Source: Chthoniobacterales bacterium
GTDB lineage: Bacteria > Verrucomicrobiota > Verrucomicrobiia > Chthoniobacterales > Terrimicrobiaceae
Length of the DNA stretch: 56,534 nucleotides
Reading direction: 5' to 3'
Assembly: GCA_014879575.1 (NCBI GenBank)
Contig: JACSRU010000154.1
Span: 1-56,534, forward strand
A program made the position numbers and the translations under genes. The notes below the pieces were generated by a model. It had not been told where the DNA came from and did no database searches. It saw only the letters and a list, made by a program, of their open reading frames with translations. Shown here piece by piece: positions 15,146-23,915 of this stretch (position 1 is the stretch's first letter; every line of letters begins with the position of its first letter).

Positions 15146-17332
15146 GTATTTGAAGGCAATCACCGAGAGCGGCGGAAGATCGAGGAGGATCGAGTGCGGC
15201 CGTCCCTGCCAGGCCCGATTTTCCTCCGAGTAACGCCCGCCGTAATTTCCCACATTGCTGCCGCCGTAGGTTTCGGCGTCGGTATTGAGCACCTCCTCGT
15301 AGTATCCCTGGGCCGGAACTCCGACGCGATAGGCCGAACGCACAACCGGCGTGGCATTGATGACAAAAAGGATGTCTGCCCCGCTGCGGGACTTCCGCAA
15401 AAACGACCAGACGGTGTTATCGGCATCGTGAAAGTCCACCCATTCAAATCCGTCGTAGCTGTCGTCGAGTTCATGGAAGGACGGTTCCTTTTGGTAGAGC
15501 CAGTTGAGATGCTGGACCAGTCGGCGGAGTCCGTCGTGCATCGAGAACTGGGTCAGGTGCCAGTCGAGGCTTTTTGCGTGGTTCCACTCCTGCCATTGCC
15601 CGAACTCCATGCCCTGGAAGATGAGTTTCTTGCCGGGGTGAGCCCACATCCAGGCCAAAAACATCCGGCAATTCGCAAACTTCTGCCACATGTCGCCGGG
15701 CATTTTGTCGAGGAGCGATCCCTTGCCATGCACGACTTCATCATGGCTGAGCACCAACACAAAATGTTCCTGGAACGCATAGAGCATTGAGAACGTGATG
15801 TCGCCCTGGTGGTAGCGCCGGTGGATGGGATCCTTGCTGATGTAGCGCAGGCTGTCGTTCATCCAGCCCATGTTCCACTTGAACCCGAATCCCAGCCCGC
15901 CCGCATACGTCGGACGGGAGACCCCCGGCCACGCGGTGGATTCCTCGGCCATCATCCGGATGCCGGGAAACCGATCATAGCAGACCTCGTTGCACCGCTT
16001 GAGAAACTCGATCGCATCGAGATTCTCGCGTCCGCCAAAACAATTGGGAATCCACTCGCCGGGCTTGCGCGAGTAGTCGAGATACAACATCGACGCGACG
16101 GCATCCACCCGCAGTCCGTCAATGTGGTATTCATCCATCCAGAAAAGCGCATTGCCGATCAGGAAATTTTTCACCTCATTGCGTCCGTAGTTAAAAATCA
16201 GCGTCCCCCAATCCATGTGCTCACCCAGACGCGGATCTTCGTGCTCGTAGAGGCAGGTGCCGTCGTAACGGGCCAACCCATGCGCGTCCTTGGGAAAATG
16301 GCCGGGCACCCAGTCCAGAATCACGCCAATCCCCGCGCGGTGGCATCTGTCCACGAAATGCCGGAATTCATCGGGATTTCCGAACCGGCTCGAAGGGGCG
16401 TAGTAGTTCACAACCTGATATCCCCACGAACCGTCGAAGGGATGTTCCATCACCGGGAGCAGCTCGATGTGCGTGAAGCCCAGTTCCTTGACATACGGGA
16501 TGAGGCGATCGGCGAGTTCGAGATAACTCAGGAACCGATCCCCCTCCCCGGCGGCCCGCTGCCAGGAGCCGAGATGAACCTCGTAGATGCTCATCGGCGT
16601 GGCATACGGGTTCTGCCGCGCACGGCCTTCCATCCACTCGGAGTCCGACCAGCCAAAGCGGTTCAGATCAAAAACCATGCAGCCGGTCTCGAGGGTGTGC
16701 TGGGCAAAAAAGGCATAGGGATCGGTCTTCAGGAAAACCTCACCCTGCGGACCCCGGATCTCAAATTTGTAGTGCGCCCCTTCGTGGACGCCCGGCACAA
16801 AAATTTCCCAGATCCCCGAGGGCACCAGCTTCCTCATGGAATGCGTGCGCCCGTCCCATCCATTGAAATCCCCCGCCACGCTCACACGCTGGGCGTTCGG
16901 CGCCCAGACGGAAAAGTGGACCCCGGGCACTCCGCCGATTTCCATCACGTGGGCGCCAAGTTTTTTGTAAATGTCGTAATGCGTCCCCTCGTTGAACAGA
17001 TAGATGTCCATCTCCCCGAGAACCGGTCCGAAGGAATACGGATCGTGCGCGCGCCATCTCGCATTGTCGTGTCCGGTGAATTCCAGCGTGTAGGCGAAGT
17101 CCCCGGTCACTCCGGGAAGGATCGCCTCGAAAAGCCCGCTCTCATGAATCCGTGACAACTCATGGGCCTTCCCTCCGGAGTCCACCATGCGGACCTTCGC
17201 GGCCTCCGGACGGAAGACCCGCCCGATCCACCGGCCCAGGGATTCCCGCAGACCGAGAATCCGAAAGGGATCACAATGCCGGGCTTCAATGAGGGGATAA
17301 AAATCGTCATCCGAAAGGAGCGAGGGATTCAT
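15134..17332 (-). CDS. glgB: 1,4-alpha-glucan branching enzyme GlgB
   Basis: Introduces alpha-1,6 branches into glycogen. The 732-residue length matches bacterial GH13 GlgB. The N-terminal CBM48-like region (GVHFSVWAPNAQRVSVAGDFNG) is followed by the catalytic barrel: GLRVDAVASMLYLDY carries the nucleophile Asp, MMAEESTAWPGVSRP the acid/base Glu, and VLVLSHDEVVHGKGS the third acidic residue. The C-terminal beta-domain ends in LPPLSVIAFKYKKP. ATG 17332 is chosen; ATG 17341 is three codons upstream and equally plausible. No other glycogen gene is adjacent, and it diverges from the MFS gene with 152 bases between the starts. Confidence 0.96.
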   Translation of the reverse strand: MNPSLLSDDDFYPLIEARHCDPFRILGLRESLGRWIGRVFRPEAAKVRMVDSGGKAHELSRIHESGLFEAILPGVTGDFAYTLEFTGHDNARWRAHDPYSFGPVLGEMDIYLFNEGTHYDIYKKLGAHVMEIGGVPGVHFSVWAPNAQRVSVAGDFNGWDGRTHSMRKLVPSGIWEIFVPGVHEGAHYKFEIRGPQGEVFLKTDPYAFFAQHTLETGCMVFDLNRFGWSDSEWMEGRARQNPYATPMSIYEVHLGSWQRAAGEGDRFLSYLELADRLIPYVKELGFTHIELLPVMEHPFDGSWGYQVVNYYAPSSRFGNPDEFRHFVDRCHRAGIGVILDWVPGHFPKDAHGLARYDGTCLYEHEDPRLGEHMDWGTLIFNYGRNEVKNFLIGNALFWMDEYHIDGLRVDAVASMLYLDYSRKPGEWIPNCFGGRENLDAIEFLKRCNEVCYDRFPGIRMMAEESTAWPGVSRPTYAGGLGFGFKWNMGWMNDSLRYISKDPIHRRYHQGDITFSMLYAFQEHFVLVLSHDEVVHGKGSLLDKMPGDMWQKFANCRMFLAWMWAHPGKKLIFQGMEFGQWQEWNHAKSLDWHLTQFSMHDGLRRLVQHLNWLYQKEPSFHELDDSYDGFEWVDFHDADNTVWSFLRKSRSGADILFVINATPVVRSAYRVGVPAQGYYEEVLNTDAETYGGSNVGNYGGRYSEENRAWQGRPHSILLDLPPLSVIAFKYKKP

Positions 17333-17484
17333 TGCGCCCATCCTACCGACTCCCCGGTGGAATGGATAGTTTTTCTTGGACATCCCTCGCGCGGCCTGAT
17401 GTCCGCAGGGAATTTCGTCGCGAGGAGGTTTTCCCGCAAGCGGTGCCTTGTCATGGCGGGGAACATCCGCCATACCACGCGAAG

Positions 17485-18738
17485 ATGAAATCCGCAGGGG
17501 ACCAGACATTGAAACCGCACGAGGTACGCCGGAATTTTCTTTGCCTGGTCTGGACGGGATCGGTCTTTGCGATGGGATGGGCGGAGGTGATGGCTGTGCT
17601 GCAGCCGTTGCTCGTCCACTACGGCGCGTCAAACGCCCAGATCGGGATCGTGCAGGGCGTCCTCATCGCCACTCTTCCGGGGATGTTTCTCTCGCCGTGG
17701 ATCACGAGGCGGTTCCGATACAAAAAATTCTACCTCTACGTCGTGGACACGCTCTACCTGCTCCCGATCGGCATCGTGGGAGCCGCCGTGTGGATCGGCA
17801 TCACGGACAATGGCGCCGCGATGGTCGGCTTGATTCTCGTGCTGATGGGCGCGGGCCAGATTGCGGCGGGATTTGGCGGGCTGCCCAATCAGGAATTCTT
17901 CGCGGCCTGCATTCCCATGCGCCTCCGGGGACGCCTCGCGGGACTCACCTCGGGCGTGGGCGGATTGCTGGGCATTGCGGGAGCCAGCTTTGCCGGATGG
18001 GTGCTCGTCGTCCTCCCCAAGCCCCAGGGATTCGGCGCGCTGCTCGTCCTGGCCTGGGTGATCTGCCAGATCGCCGACACGGCGATCCTTTTTGCCCGGG
18101 AACCCCCCACGCCGGTCGAACAATCCCCCAAACCCTGGGGAAAAACGATGTGGAGTGCCTTTCTTCGCGACTCGGATTTCCTGCGCCTCACGCTGACCGT
18201 CTGCCTCATCTCCGTGCTCGTCGGACAGCTTTCCCTCTTTGCCAGCGTCTTTGCCTTCCGGGAGTTGAAGTTCGAGGCCCAGATGGCCGCCGGACTTTGG
18301 ATGTGTACGTCCATTGCCCGCCTGACGCTGAGCCCGGCGGCCGGATGGCTCACCGACCGGTGGGGCGCCAAAAATTCCCTGCTGCTCTGGCCGGCCTTGT
18401 CGGCTCTCGCATTCTTCCCGCTCGCGATCTTTCCCGGAAAAATTTCCGTCTTTGCCGCAACGGCTCTGGCCGCCGTGGCCTGGAGTGGCTTCTCGGGCGC
18501 AATGAACGCCCTCACCTGCGGGATCCCCAAACCCGAGCATCGCGCCGGGCATTTCACCCTGCTCGGGTTTTGTTTCATCGCCGCAAATTCCGCCGGACCC
18601 GTCCTTGTCGGATGGATGTTCGACAGGATGCCCTACCGTTCGGGATTCCTGGTCCTTGGCGGCGTGGCCCTTGCGGTAACGGCACTCGGCTCCCTCCTCC
18701 TGCGGGGCCTCAGCTCCAAGGCGGAGGACTTTCACTGA
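17485..18738 (+). CDS. MFS transporter
   Basis: Major facilitator of 417 residues with about 12 hydrophobic segments. The loop between the first helices is short and basic (WITRRFRYKKF, about residue 75), and GWLTDRWGAKNSLLLW after helix 8 is the classical repeated MFS loop motif. The best start is the ATG at 17485; the longer open frame covers the glgB promoter region. The substrate cannot be told. The first half has features of sugar-type carriers in Verrucomicrobia and Planctomycetes (GFGGLPNQEFFAACIPMRLRGRLAG), but this is only resemblance. It is divergent from glgB, which could hint at a saccharide substrate. Confidence 0.85.
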   Translation: MKSAGDQTLKPHEVRRNFLCLVWTGSVFAMGWAEVMAVLQPLLVHYGASNAQIGIVQGVLIATLPGMFLSPWITRRFRYKKFYLYVVDTLYLLPIGIVGAAVWIGITDNGAAMVGLILVLMGAGQIAAGFGGLPNQEFFAACIPMRLRGRLAGLTSGVGGLLGIAGASFAGWVLVVLPKPQGFGALLVLAWVICQIADTAILFAREPPTPVEQSPKPWGKTMWSAFLRDSDFLRLTLTVCLISVLVGQLSLFASVFAFRELKFEAQMAAGLWMCTSIARLTLSPAAGWLTDRWGAKNSLLLWPALSALAFFPLAIFPGKISVFAATALAAVAWSGFSGAMNALTCGIPKPEHRAGHFTLLGFCFIAANSAGPVLVGWMFDRMPYRSGFLVLGGVALAVTALGSLLLRGLSSKAEDFH

Positions 18739-18820
18739 TTTTTTGCCCGGATGCCCCCGGATCCAAAACGCGGACGGCTTGTGATGGGTTTCCGCTTTCC
18801 AGAAGGCGCGGGGTTGGCGC

Positions 18821-19804
18821 ATGATGGAGGGCATGGATTATCTGGAACGGGCCCGACGGGTCTTCGATATCGAACTTCAGGAAACCGCCGCCGTTTGCTC
18901 CCGGCTGGATGAGAATTTTTCCAGGGCGGTCGAGGCGATCCGGGTCGCCATCGAGAATCGGGGGAAGGTCGTCATCCTTGGCGTGGGCAAATCCGGCCAC
19001 ATTGGGGAAAAAATTGCGGCCACCCTTACGAGCACGGGTTCTCCCGCCGTTGTGTTGAATTCCCTCAATGCCCTGCATGGCGACCTCGGCGTGGTGGCCG
19101 ACGGGGATGTGATTCTGGCGTTGAGCTACAGCGGAGAAACGGAGGAACTGCTTGCCGTGTTGCCGGCCTTTGTCCGCATGGGATTGCCGATTCTGGCGAT
19201 CACCGGCGACCCCGGCTCGACCCTGGCCCTGGCGTCCGCCGCCGTGCTGGACGTGAAGGTCTCGCAGGAGGCCTGCCCGCTCAATCTCGCCCCGACATCC
19301 AGTTCCACGGCCATGCTCGTGCTCGGAGATGCCCTGGCAATGACGCTTCTCGAAGCCCGCGGATTCCAAAAGGAAGACTTCGCGCGGTTCCATCCCGGTG
19401 GCAGTCTCGGCAGGGGGCTTCTGCTTCGTGTCCATCAAATCATGCGTCCGGTTTCCGAACTCGCGATCCTCTCGGCCACGGATACGGTTCTCGATGCCGT
19501 GAGAGCCATGACCACCCACCGGGCGGGGGCGGCGGTCATCGTCACCGCAGACGGAAAACTGGAGGGCATCTTCACCCACGGGGATTTTTCCCGGCATTTT
19601 CCCGAAACCCCCGACATCGGCCCCCGGAATGTCGGCGACTTTATGACGCGAAATCCGATTGCAATCCCCGGCGACAAACTCGCGGCGGAGGTGTTGCAAA
19701 TCCTCGAACAGCACCGCATTGATGACCTCGTCGTGATCAACGCCGCAAACGAACCCATCGGGCTGGTGGACTCGCAGGATCTGACCCGCCTGAAGATCCT
19801 GTAA
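18821..19804 (+). CDS. kdsD: D-arabinose-5-phosphate isomerase (KpsF/GutQ family)
   Basis: Interconverts ribulose-5-phosphate and arabinose-5-phosphate, the first step toward Kdo of the LPS core. Its 327 residues show a SIS domain (LGVGKSGHIGEKIAATL, residues 54-70; ALSYSGETEELLAVLP), the family motif FHPGGSLGRGLL with His191, and two C-terminal CBS domains (from about 206). Two starts are possible: the ATG at 18821 and an ATG four codons later (MDYLERARR). It fits with lpxA and lpxC/fabZ as part of LPS synthesis. The 119 bases after the stop lead to cbiM and hold a small hairpin (GAATGC...GCATTC) directly after the stop. Confidence 0.94.
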   Translation: MMEGMDYLERARRVFDIELQETAAVCSRLDENFSRAVEAIRVAIENRGKVVILGVGKSGHIGEKIAATLTSTGSPAVVLNSLNALHGDLGVVADGDVILALSYSGETEELLAVLPAFVRMGLPILAITGDPGSTLALASAAVLDVKVSQEACPLNLAPTSSSTAMLVLGDALAMTLLEARGFQKEDFARFHPGGSLGRGLLLRVHQIMRPVSELAILSATDTVLDAVRAMTTHRAGAAVIVTADGKLEGIFTHGDFSRHFPETPDIGPRNVGDFMTRNPIAIPGDKLAAEVLQILEQHRIDDLVVINAANEPIGLVDSQDLTRLKIL

Positions 19805-19923
19805 GAATGCTCCGGGCATTCCACAAGCCCTTCGGAGTGCTCTCGCCATTTGGCCGGAACGCCGGACTGGCACCAGCTTCCCCATCGACAACGCTCCCCC
19901 CAAACATTTAAATAAACCTCCTT

Positions 19924-20820
19924 ATGCACATCCCGTCTGAAATGATGAATGGTGCGGTCTGCCCCATGACCGCTTTTGTGGCTGCCACTGGAGTCGCCGG
20001 AGCCGCTTGGGTCGCTGCAAAAAGCGATGTCAAACCGGATGCAAAAAAGTTTGCCTCCGTCAGCGCCCTGATTTTTGCCGGGCAGATGATGAACTTTCCG
20101 ATCAGTGGGGGGACCTCCGGCCACCTGCTGGGGGGAGTGCTCGCTTCCGCCCTGCTCGGCACACCGTTCGGCATTCTTGCGCTCTCTTTGGTGTTGACGG
20201 TTCAGTGCCTGCTCTTTTCCGACGGGGGACTTTCGATGCTGGGAGCGAACATCCTGAACATGGCGCTTCTGGGTGCCGGCCTGGGAGGCCTCATTGCGGG
20301 ACAGATCCGGGATCGCTCCGCCCGCTCCCTCGCCCGCCTGGGATTTGCCGCCTGGCTCTCGGTTCCCCTCGCCGCCCTGGCCTGCTCGCTGGAGTTGGCG
20401 TTTTCCGGCACGGTGGCCTTCCCGGTTTCCGCTCCGACCATGCTCGGGACCCATGCCATCATCGGAATCGGGGAGGCCTTGCTGACAGTCCTTGGCTTTT
20501 CCCTGCTCCACACCCCGACGGCCGATCCATCGAAAAATGCGGCGGTTCCCGCCGTGGCCGCACTTGTGATCGCCCTCGTGCTCAGTCCGTTCGCCAGCGG
20601 ACTCCCGGATGGCTTGGAGTGGGTGGCGGAGTCGCTTGGCTTCCTGCACGCATCGGCTCCGACATTTGCGGCTCCGCTGGCAGACTACACGATTCCGGGC
20701 TCCCTGCCCGTCGCCGTCTCCACCAGCCTGGCCGGTCTGGCCGGTGTGCTGGCAGTTTTTGCCCTGGGGTGCGCAATGGCGTCCGCCTGGAATCTTTCCC
20801 GCGCCTCCCGCACGGCTTGA
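19924..20820 (+). CDS. cbiM: CbiM/NikM-type metal uptake membrane protein with fused PDGLE domain
   Basis: Energy-coupling-factor type substrate-binding membrane component for Co2+ or Ni2+. It begins MHIPSEMMNGAVCP; in this family the N-terminal Met-His-Ile is cleaved or packed so that His2 coordinates the metal. GGTSGHLLGGVLASALLG is the family's conserved His-containing helix. The C-terminal part, SGLPDGLEWVAESLG, is a PDGLE (CbiN/NikN-like) domain, so both membrane parts are in one 298-residue chain. No CbiQ (T component) or ATPase lies next to it. Eight bases before the ATG stands ACCTCCTT, the anti-Shine-Dalgarno sequence itself, not a ribosome-binding site. A cobalamin-riboswitch-like stretch occurs upstream on the wrong strand. 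Confidence 0.85.
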   Translation: MHIPSEMMNGAVCPMTAFVAATGVAGAAWVAAKSDVKPDAKKFASVSALIFAGQMMNFPISGGTSGHLLGGVLASALLGTPFGILALSLVLTVQCLLFSDGGLSMLGANILNMALLGAGLGGLIAGQIRDRSARSLARLGFAAWLSVPLAALACSLELAFSGTVAFPVSAPTMLGTHAIIGIGEALLTVLGFSLLHTPTADPSKNAAVPAVAALVIALVLSPFASGLPDGLEWVAESLGFLHASAPTFAAPLADYTIPGSLPVAVSTSLAGLAGVLAVFALGCAMASAWNLSRASRTA

Positions 20821-20850
20821 CATTTCAGCAGGATCAAAAAAAGTGCTGGA

Positions 20851-21828
20851 ATGAGTTCCGGACCCATTTCCCAATTTATTGACCACCACTTCCGCCACTT
20901 CAACGCCGCCGCGTTGAAGGACGCCGCCAACGCGTATTCCAAACACCTCGACGACGGGGGCATCATGCTGGTGACACTGGCCGGGGCGATGAGCACGGCG
21001 GAGCTGGGCCTCTCCCTGGCGGAAATGATCCGGCAGGATAAAATACACGGCATCGTCTGCACCGGCGCCAACCTCGAGGAAGATGTCTTCAACCTGGTCG
21101 CCCACGACTTCTACGAGCGGCTCCCAAACTATCGGGATCTCACCCCGGCGGATGAACAGGCGCTGCTTGACCGGCACATGAATCGCGTCACCGACACCTG
21201 CATCCCGGAAATGGAGGCGATGCGGCGCATCGAAAACGTGATCCTCAAGGAATGGATGGATGCCGATGCGCGCGGCGAACGTCTTTTCCCGCATGAGTTC
21301 TTTTGGCGAATCCTCGATACGAAAGAATTGCAGGCCACCTTCCAAATTGATCCGAAAAACAGCTGGCTCCTCGCCGCGAAGGAGAAAAACCTCCCGATGT
21401 TCGTCCCCGGCTGGGAGGACTCGACGCTCGGCAACATGTATTCCGCCCACTGCATCGAAGGGGATGTCAAAAATGTCCACACCGTGCGCACGGGGATCGA
21501 ATACATGATCTCCCTCGCGGAGTGGTATGCGCCCACCAGCAAAAAGTCTCCGATCGGGTTCTTCCAGATCGGCGGGGGGATCGCCGGCGATTTCCCGATT
21601 TGTGTCGTCCCGATGCTGCATCAGGACTTGCGTCGCGAGGACGTGCCGCTCTGGGGGTATTTCTGCCAGATCAGCGACTCGACGACCAGCTACGGAAGCT
21701 ACTCGGGCGCGGTGCCGAATGAAAAAATCACATGGGGAAAGCTTGGCGAGCACACGCCGAAGTTTGTGATCGAGTCCGACGCCACGATCGTCGCCCCCCT
21801 CCTCTTCGCCAAAGTCCTCGGCTGGTAA
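20851..21828 (+). CDS. Deoxyhypusine synthase-like protein
   Basis: NAD-dependent enzyme of the deoxyhypusine/homospermidine synthase family, 325 residues. EKITWGKLG contains Lys297, matching the Lys that forms the imine with the aminobutyl group (Lys329 in human DHS). VTLAGAMSTAELGLSLAEMIR, IVCTGANLEEDVFNL and GFFQIGGG are NAD-site segments. The eukaryotic GGGVVKHH is GGGIAGDF here, so the active-site His is missing, typical of the bacterial branch. Bacteria lack eIF5A, so a polyamine such as homospermidine or spermidine is the likely product; this is inference. metF follows after 4 bases and cbiM precedes by 30, so they may be co-transcribed. Confidence 0.88.
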   Translation: MSSGPISQFIDHHFRHFNAAALKDAANAYSKHLDDGGIMLVTLAGAMSTAELGLSLAEMIRQDKIHGIVCTGANLEEDVFNLVAHDFYERLPNYRDLTPADEQALLDRHMNRVTDTCIPEMEAMRRIENVILKEWMDADARGERLFPHEFFWRILDTKELQATFQIDPKNSWLLAAKEKNLPMFVPGWEDSTLGNMYSAHCIEGDVKNVHTVRTGIEYMISLAEWYAPTSKKSPIGFFQIGGGIAGDFPICVVPMLHQDLRREDVPLWGYFCQISDSTTSYGSYSGAVPNEKITWGKLGEHTPKFVIESDATIVAPLLFAKVLGW

Positions 21829-21832
21829 CCTC

Positions 21833-22723
21833 ATGCATATTTCCGACATTCTGAAAGCGGGCACCCCCACGTTTTCGTTCGAGTTTTTTCCGCCAAAAAC
21901 TCCCCCGGCACTCGATCAGCTCTTCGAAAACATCCGGCAACTTGAACCGCTCAAGCCGGCGTTCGTGAGTGTGACCTACGGGGCCGGCGGCACGACGCGC
22001 GAACTGACCCATGAACTCGTGGTCCGCATCAAGACGACCACCTCACTCGATCCCATCCCCCACCTCACTTGCGTGGGACACACCGAACAGGAAATCCAAC
22101 GCATTTTGGAACGCTACGCGGCTGCGGGCGTCAGCAACATCCTCGCCCTCCGGGGCGATCCCCCGCGCGACCGGACGGACTACGACCACTCGCAGGATGT
22201 CTTCCCGCAGGCGACCGATCTCGTCGGGTTCATCAAAAAATTTTCCGGGCACCGGGATCCCCGGGGCTTCGGCATCGGGGTCGCCGGCTTTCCGGAAGGC
22301 CACCCGGCCACCCCAAACCGCCTGGTGGAAATGGATCACCTCAAGGCCAAGGTGGATGCGGGGGCGGACTACATTTGCACCCAGCTCTTTTTTGACAACC
22401 GGGACTTTTTTGATTTCCGGGATCGCTGCGCGCTGGCGGGGATTTCCGTGCCGGTGATCGCGGGGATCATGCCGGTGACGAGCCTCGCCTCGATGAAGCG
22501 CATGGCGGAACTGGCCGGGGGGGCAAGATTTCCCGCCCGGCTGCTCAAGGCTCTCCAGCGGGGCGAAAGCTCGCCGGAAGCCATCCGCCAGATCGGTCTG
22601 CACCACGCCACCGAGCAATGCGCCGACCTCCTCGACCAGGGCGTCGCGGGCATCCATTTTTACACGCTCAACCAATCTCCCGCCACGCGTGAAATCTGTC
22701 AGCGCCTCGGGCGAACGCTCTAA
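21833..22723 (+). CDS. metF: 5,10-methylenetetrahydrofolate reductase MetF
   Basis: FAD enzyme reducing 5,10-methylene-THF to 5-methyl-THF for methionine synthesis. Its 296 residues form one TIM barrel, the normal bacterial length. FSFEFFPPKTPPALDQLF at the N-terminus has the catalytic Glu, FVSVTYGAGGTTREL the Asp/Tyr-region folate site, NILALRGDPP the FAD loop, and TQLFFDN the folate-binding stretch. It starts 4 bases after the deoxyhypusine-synthase-like gene and is followed after 69 bases by 5-formyl-THF cyclo-ligase, forming a one-carbon pair. Confidence 0.96.
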   Translation: MHISDILKAGTPTFSFEFFPPKTPPALDQLFENIRQLEPLKPAFVSVTYGAGGTTRELTHELVVRIKTTTSLDPIPHLTCVGHTEQEIQRILERYAAAGVSNILALRGDPPRDRTDYDHSQDVFPQATDLVGFIKKFSGHRDPRGFGIGVAGFPEGHPATPNRLVEMDHLKAKVDAGADYICTQLFFDNRDFFDFRDRCALAGISVPVIAGIMPVTSLASMKRMAELAGGARFPARLLKALQRGESSPEAIRQIGLHHATEQCADLLDQGVAGIHFYTLNQSPATREICQRLGRTL

Positions 22724-22773
22724 AAACACAATGCCTCCGCGTCGGAAACCGGTCGGGACTCGAATGGGTGATG

Positions 22774-22786
22774 CGGGGAAGCCCCG
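22774..22786 (+). other. Small GC hairpin before the cyclo-ligase start
   Basis: CGGGG, AAG, CCCCG forms a perfect 5-base-pair stem whose 3' edge lies 6 bases before the ATG at 22793. It occupies the Shine-Dalgarno position and may limit initiation. No T-run follows. Confidence 0.3.
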
Positions 22787-22792
22787 TTGGCC

Positions 22793-23335
22793 ATGAGCAA
22801 CGACAAGGCGGACCTCCGCGCCGCGATGCGTGAAGCCGCGCTGCGGCGCAGGGACTCCCCGGCCCTCTCACGCAAAATCGCCGCGCAACTCCACAACTGG
22901 CACCGTTGGATGGATGCCCGGACGATTGCCGGTTTTTCCGCCCTGCCTGGTGAACCCGATCCCCTGGATCCCTGGCCCTTGGGAAAGAGGATCGCTTTGC
23001 CCCGTGTGCAGGGCACGGATCTCACCTTTCACCCTGTCACCCACCGCGAAGAGTTGGTCACTGGAGATTTCGGGATTTTGGAACCCCCCGAAACCTCTCC
23101 CTGTGCGGGCAGGAATTTCGACATCATCCTTGTGCCCGGCCTGGCTTTTGACTTTGCCGGCGGACGATTGGGACGGGGAAAGGGATTCTATGATCGCTTC
23201 CTCGCCGACGCGCGGGGGCTTCGGGTCGGAGTCTGTTTCGAGGACCAGATCGTGGATCACGTTCCCGAAGAACCCCACGACGCACGAATGGATTTCGTGA
23301 TCACTTCCACCGCAATTTTTCCCTGCGGTTCGTAA
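22793..23335 (+). CDS. 5-formyltetrahydrofolate cyclo-ligase
   Basis: Converts 5-formyl-THF to 5,10-methenyl-THF with ATP, returning stored folate to the one-carbon pool. It has 180 residues from the ATG at 22793 (a TTG two codons upstream is less likely). The basic N-terminal helix (KADLRAAMREAALRRRD) is the ATP phosphate-binding region. The C-terminal LVPGLAFDFAGGRLGRGKGFYDRFL is the family signature for ATP and substrate. Its last 35 bases overlap the 3' end of the convergent exonuclease gene. Placement after metF suits its role. Confidence 0.93.
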   Translation: MSNDKADLRAAMREAALRRRDSPALSRKIAAQLHNWHRWMDARTIAGFSALPGEPDPLDPWPLGKRIALPRVQGTDLTFHPVTHREELVTGDFGILEPPETSPCAGRNFDIILVPGLAFDFAGGRLGRGKGFYDRFLADARGLRVGVCFEDQIVDHVPEEPHDARMDFVITSTAIFPCGS

Positions 23336-23915
23336 AATACATATCGAGTCCGGCTCTCCCCAGGACGTCCGGCTCGGTCTCTTCCAACCGACAAACCGCA
23401 ATCAACTTCCGAAGGAGCACGAGGGAGGCGATCGCATCGCAACGGGCATCGTGCCATCGAAAATTGGCGGTCTGGATTTCCTTCTCAGACTCCAGACCAA
23501 GCGACTTGATCACGGCCCCCAGCGAGTAAGAGGGAAGATCGGGATACACCGCCCGGGAAAGATGGAGCGTGTCCACCCAGGGGCCGAAGGCGTGAAACGG
23601 AAACGTCCGGAGAAAGCGCTTCTCCGTGGCGGCACCGTGCGCAACAATCCAGCAACCCTCCATCGCGGGCTTGATCTGCGGCCACAAGTCGCGAAATCGC
23701 GGGGCATCCTCGAGCATGGCATCGGTAATGCCATGCACCTTGCGCGCCGCCCATGTCACCTCGCTCTCCGGGCGCACGTAGCTGCACAGCCCGTCCGTGA
23801 TCACTGTTCCGGTCAGGTGGACAATCGCGATTTGAACCGGCTCATCGGCCCGGCTGGGTGCAGATCCCGCGCTCTCGAAATCAATCGCCGCAAATCGTGT
23901 CTGCCCGATTCTCAA
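23301..23915 (-). CDS. DnaQ-like 3'-5' exonuclease (DEDDh)
   Basis: Exonuclease of the DNA polymerase III epsilon family, 204 residues. Exo I FAAIDFESAG gives the D-x-E pair, the second motif is in WIVAHGAATEKRFL, and exo III is NFRWHDARCDAIASLVLL with catalytic His and Asp. HGITDAMLEDAPRF is the typical segment between exo I and II. It may be a stand-alone proofreading or repair exonuclease; there is no polymerase or helicase fusion. The start is a TTG at 23915 whose TTGA overlaps the stop of aroG. The longer open frame upstream is a shadow of aroG. The 3' end overlaps the cyclo-ligase gene by 35 bases. Confidence 0.85.
   Translation of the reverse strand: MRIGQTRFAAIDFESAGSAPSRADEPVQIAIVHLTGTVITDGLCSYVRPESEVTWAARKVHGITDAMLEDAPRFRDLWPQIKPAMEGCWIVAHGAATEKRFLRTFPFHAFGPWVDTLHLSRAVYPDLPSYSLGAVIKSLGLESEKEIQTANFRWHDARCDAIASLVLLRKLIAVCRLEETEPDVLGRAGLDMYFTNRREKLRWK

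Noticed and set aside
19435-21870. 811-residue minus-strand frame across kdsD, cbiM and the deoxyhypusine-synthase-like gene.
   Set aside because: It runs antisense to three well-supported genes and crosses their boundaries; composition is typical of antisense frames.
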